Positions 31,569 through 32,942 of a DNA stretch of 32,942 nt are shown here, one piece after another. The notes beneath the pieces were generated by a model, which did not search any database, was not told the origin of the DNA, and was given only the letters and a program-made list of their open reading frames with translations. The DNA lies in contig JBFWUN010000047.1 of assembly GCA_050247235.1 (NCBI GenBank), forward strand, positions 1-32,942. The letters run 5' to 3'. Position 1 is the stretch's first letter, and each line of letters starts with the position of its first letter. The translations under genes were made by a program, and so were the position numbers. This DNA is from CAIKBL01 sp050247235. Its GTDB lineage: Bacteria; Pseudomonadota; Gammaproteobacteria; Ga0077536.

Positions 31569-32390
31569 ATGGATTCCACGATGATCGCTTTCCGCGTACC
31601 AATGCTGGCCGCGTTCGCGCTGCTGATCTGCGTGGGCCCTGCCGCGGCCGAGCCCGGCGCCCAATCGCCGGTGGATCGCTGGGCCACGATGCTCGCCCCC
31701 CATCATTTCCCGGGCGTCACCTTCCAGGACGGCGCCGGGATTCTCGAACTCGTCACGCCCTATCGCGCGGAGGACGCGGCGGTGATGCCGCTGCGCGTGA
31801 AGGCCCTGATCCCCCAGACTCCCGAACGCTACATCGCGACAATGTTCCTGTTCGTCGATCAGAACCCGGAGCCGCTCGTCGGTCGCTTCGAGTTCACGCC
31901 GGCGCTCGAGCGCGCGGATCTCGCGCTGCGGGTGCGGGTGGACCGGTACACGGACGTCCGCGCAGTGGCAGTGCTGAACGACGGCACGCACGTGATGGTG
32001 AAGAATTTCGTCAAGGCCGCGGGGGGCTGCACCGCGCCGATCGCGACCGATTACCAGGCGGCACTGAAGTCCTTGGGACAGATCAACCTGCGTACGCTCG
32101 GCGACGCCGACGAGCGGGTCGCGCAGCTGCGCATTCGGCATCCCAACACCACGGGAATGCAGATGGACTACAAGATCTACGCGATCCGGCCCGCGCACTA
32201 CGTCAAGACATTGCGCGTGCTGCTGGACGGCACGCCGGTGATGACCGCCGAGACCGGCATTTCGATCAGCGAGGATCCGAGTTTCCGGTTCTTCCTGCCG
32301 CGTACCCGCGGCGTACTCACCGCGGAGATAGCCGATTCCCAGGGCAAGCGCTGGTCGGAAACGCTCGATCTCGCGGCCCAGGCGCCCTGA
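31569..32390 (+). CDS. Quinoprotein dehydrogenase-associated SoxYZ-like carrier protein
   Basis: The protein has 273 residues from ATG 31569; ATG 31581 is possible. A signal peptide (FRVPMLAAFALLICVGPAAA) is followed by a SoxY-like domain (about 35-160; FQDGAGILELVTPYRAEDAA, VMPLRVKALIPQ). This domain carries Cys154 in KAAGGCTAP, equivalent to the sulfur-carrying Cys of the SoxY GGC motif. A SoxZ-like immunoglobulin-fold domain follows (about 180-273; VAQLRIRHPNTTGMQMDYKI). Such natural SoxY-SoxZ fusions are known beside PQQ-dependent alcohol dehydrogenases in bacteria without sulfur oxidation. Its role in that context is not established. No dehydrogenase is visible in the window; it may lie further right. 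Confidence 0.83.
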   Translation: MDSTMIAFRVPMLAAFALLICVGPAAAEPGAQSPVDRWATMLAPHHFPGVTFQDGAGILELVTPYRAEDAAVMPLRVKALIPQTPERYIATMFLFVDQNPEPLVGRFEFTPALERADLALRVRVDRYTDVRAVAVLNDGTHVMVKNFVKAAGGCTAPIATDYQAALKSLGQINLRTLGDADERVAQLRIRHPNTTGMQMDYKIYAIRPAHYVKTLRVLLDGTPVMTAETGISISEDPSFRFFLPRTRGVLTAEIADSQGKRWSETLDLAAQAP

Positions 32391-32414
32391 CCCGGGCGCG
32401 CGCGAGGCGAGCGT

Positions 32415-32942
32415 TCAGCGGGTGAGCGTGCCGATCGTCGCGCACACTTCGTCCGCGAGATCCGACTTGTGGAGCACGCGTCCGATGCCGAGTGCCGCGG
32501 CGCGCTGCTGGAGCTCCGGTGTGACGTAACCGGAGACCAGCGCGATTGGCAGGTCCTGGCGCAGCGCGCGCACGCGCGCGGCGAGTTCGAGCCCGGACAG
32601 CCGCGGCATGTTGAAATCGCTCACCAGCACATCGAAGTCCGCCGGCCGCGTGGTGAACGTCGCCAGCGCGTCGAGCGGGTCCACGCAACCCGTGACCAGG
32701 TGTCCGGCGGCGCTGAGCAGCTCGGTGACCAGGGTCACGATCTGCGGTTCATCGTCCACGAACAGCACCCGCGCCGGGGGGACCGGCGGCGGCGACTGCT
32801 CGCCGGTGACGTCTGCCGGCAACACGCCCCCTTCCTGCAGCGGAAAATACGCGCGCAACGTGGTGCCGGCGCCGGGCGTGCTGTCCACCGTGATGGCGCC
32901 CCCGTGCGCCGCGACGATCCCGTGCACCACTGCGAGCCCGAG
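32415..32942 (-). CDS. Hybrid sensor histidine kinase, C-terminal part
   Basis: The gene runs off the right edge; 175 residues are visible. The first residues LGLAVVHGIVAAHGG are the end of a kinase ATPase domain (G2 box), completed by AYFPL. A receiver domain follows: VLFVDDEPQIVTLVTELLSA, phosphoacceptor Asp in VLVSDFNMPRLSGLE, and the Lys position in VLHKSDLADEV, where Ser replaces the usual Pro. It is convergent with the SoxYZ-like gene. It is the third kinase in 11 kb and probably belongs to the next locus. Confidence 0.88.
   Translation of the reverse strand, partial: LGLAVVHGIVAAHGGAITVDSTPGAGTTLRAYFPLQEGGVLPADVTGEQSPPPVPPARVLFVDDEPQIVTLVTELLSAAGHLVTGCVDPLDALATFTTRPADFDVLVSDFNMPRLSGLELAARVRALRQDLPIALVSGYVTPELQQRAAALGIGRVLHKSDLADEVCATIGTLTR

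Noticed and set aside
32382..32399. GCGCCC/GGGCGC hairpin at the SoxYZ-like stop codon as terminator
   Set aside because: Six-bp stem without T run in very GC-rich DNA; not distinguishable from background.
1..32942. tRNA, rRNA, CRISPR arrays, insertion sequences or prophage
   Set aside because: No cloverleaf-type tRNA, rRNA segment, regular spaced repeats, transposase or phage gene was recognised on either strand.

Overview
The window is GC-rich, densely coded Gram-negative (proteobacterial) chromosome. Outer-membrane barrels, a TonB/ExbB/ExbD set, a REP-type palindrome with a GGGGACAGACCCC core and NtrC/sigma-54-type control signals point to a proteobacterium, most likely a gammaproteobacterium. 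I cannot name the genus. A short-chain-amide operon and a quinoprotein-dehydrogenase-associated SoxYZ-like carrier at the right edge would suit an organism that uses C1 or small organic nitrogen compounds. No rRNA, tRNA, CRISPR array or insertion sequence was recognised.

Region 1 (1-6419, + strand) is envelope transport. It starts with the 3' end of a TpsB/FhaC-like outer-membrane barrel. A probable operon follows: a DUF2341-LamG-MotA/TolQ/ExbB fusion, an ExbD/TolR protein, a TonB-like protein, a putative porin and a periplasmic coiled-coil protein. It looks like a dedicated energy-transduction system with its own outer-membrane partner. Region 2 (6420-15312) is mostly housekeeping or accessory: a REPIN-like palindrome, a ribbon-helix-helix-like protein, a minus-strand run (MATE exporter, enoyl-CoA hydratase/isomerase-type protein, NUDIX hydrolase, cupin), a small secreted protein, a phosphoribosyltransferase overlapping a two-domain kinase, a DUF445 membrane protein, a glycine-zipper lipoprotein and a Tyr/His-rich secreted protein.

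Region 3 (15470-26621) is the most interesting. A minus-strand urtABCDE-type ABC transporter is followed by formamidase (fmdA) and an FmdB-type zinc-ribbon protein. Divergent from it is a 1110-residue protein that joins an NCS1-type (purine/cytosine permease-like) membrane transporter, a nine-cysteine cluster, a histidine kinase and a receiver domain. Its gene overlaps one for a LuxR-type response regulator. The 327-bp divergent region carries a near-perfect sigma-54 promoter and an NtrC-like site facing the kinase gene. It also carries two GTCGTACG direct repeats, 31 bp apart, around a candidate urtA promoter. My reading is a nitrogen-controlled transporter-receptor ('transceptor') two-component system that controls uptake and hydrolysis of formamide, urea or similar amides.

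Region 4 (26775-32942) holds a second signalling module: a regulator with an N-terminal MerR/excisionase-like HTH and a C-terminal receiver, overlapping a 1358-residue hybrid kinase with HAMP, PAS, GAF and four more tandem PAS domains. It is followed by the SoxYZ-like carrier and, convergently, the 3' end of another hybrid kinase. This may be the regulatory edge of a PQQ-alcohol-dehydrogenase locus beyond the window.
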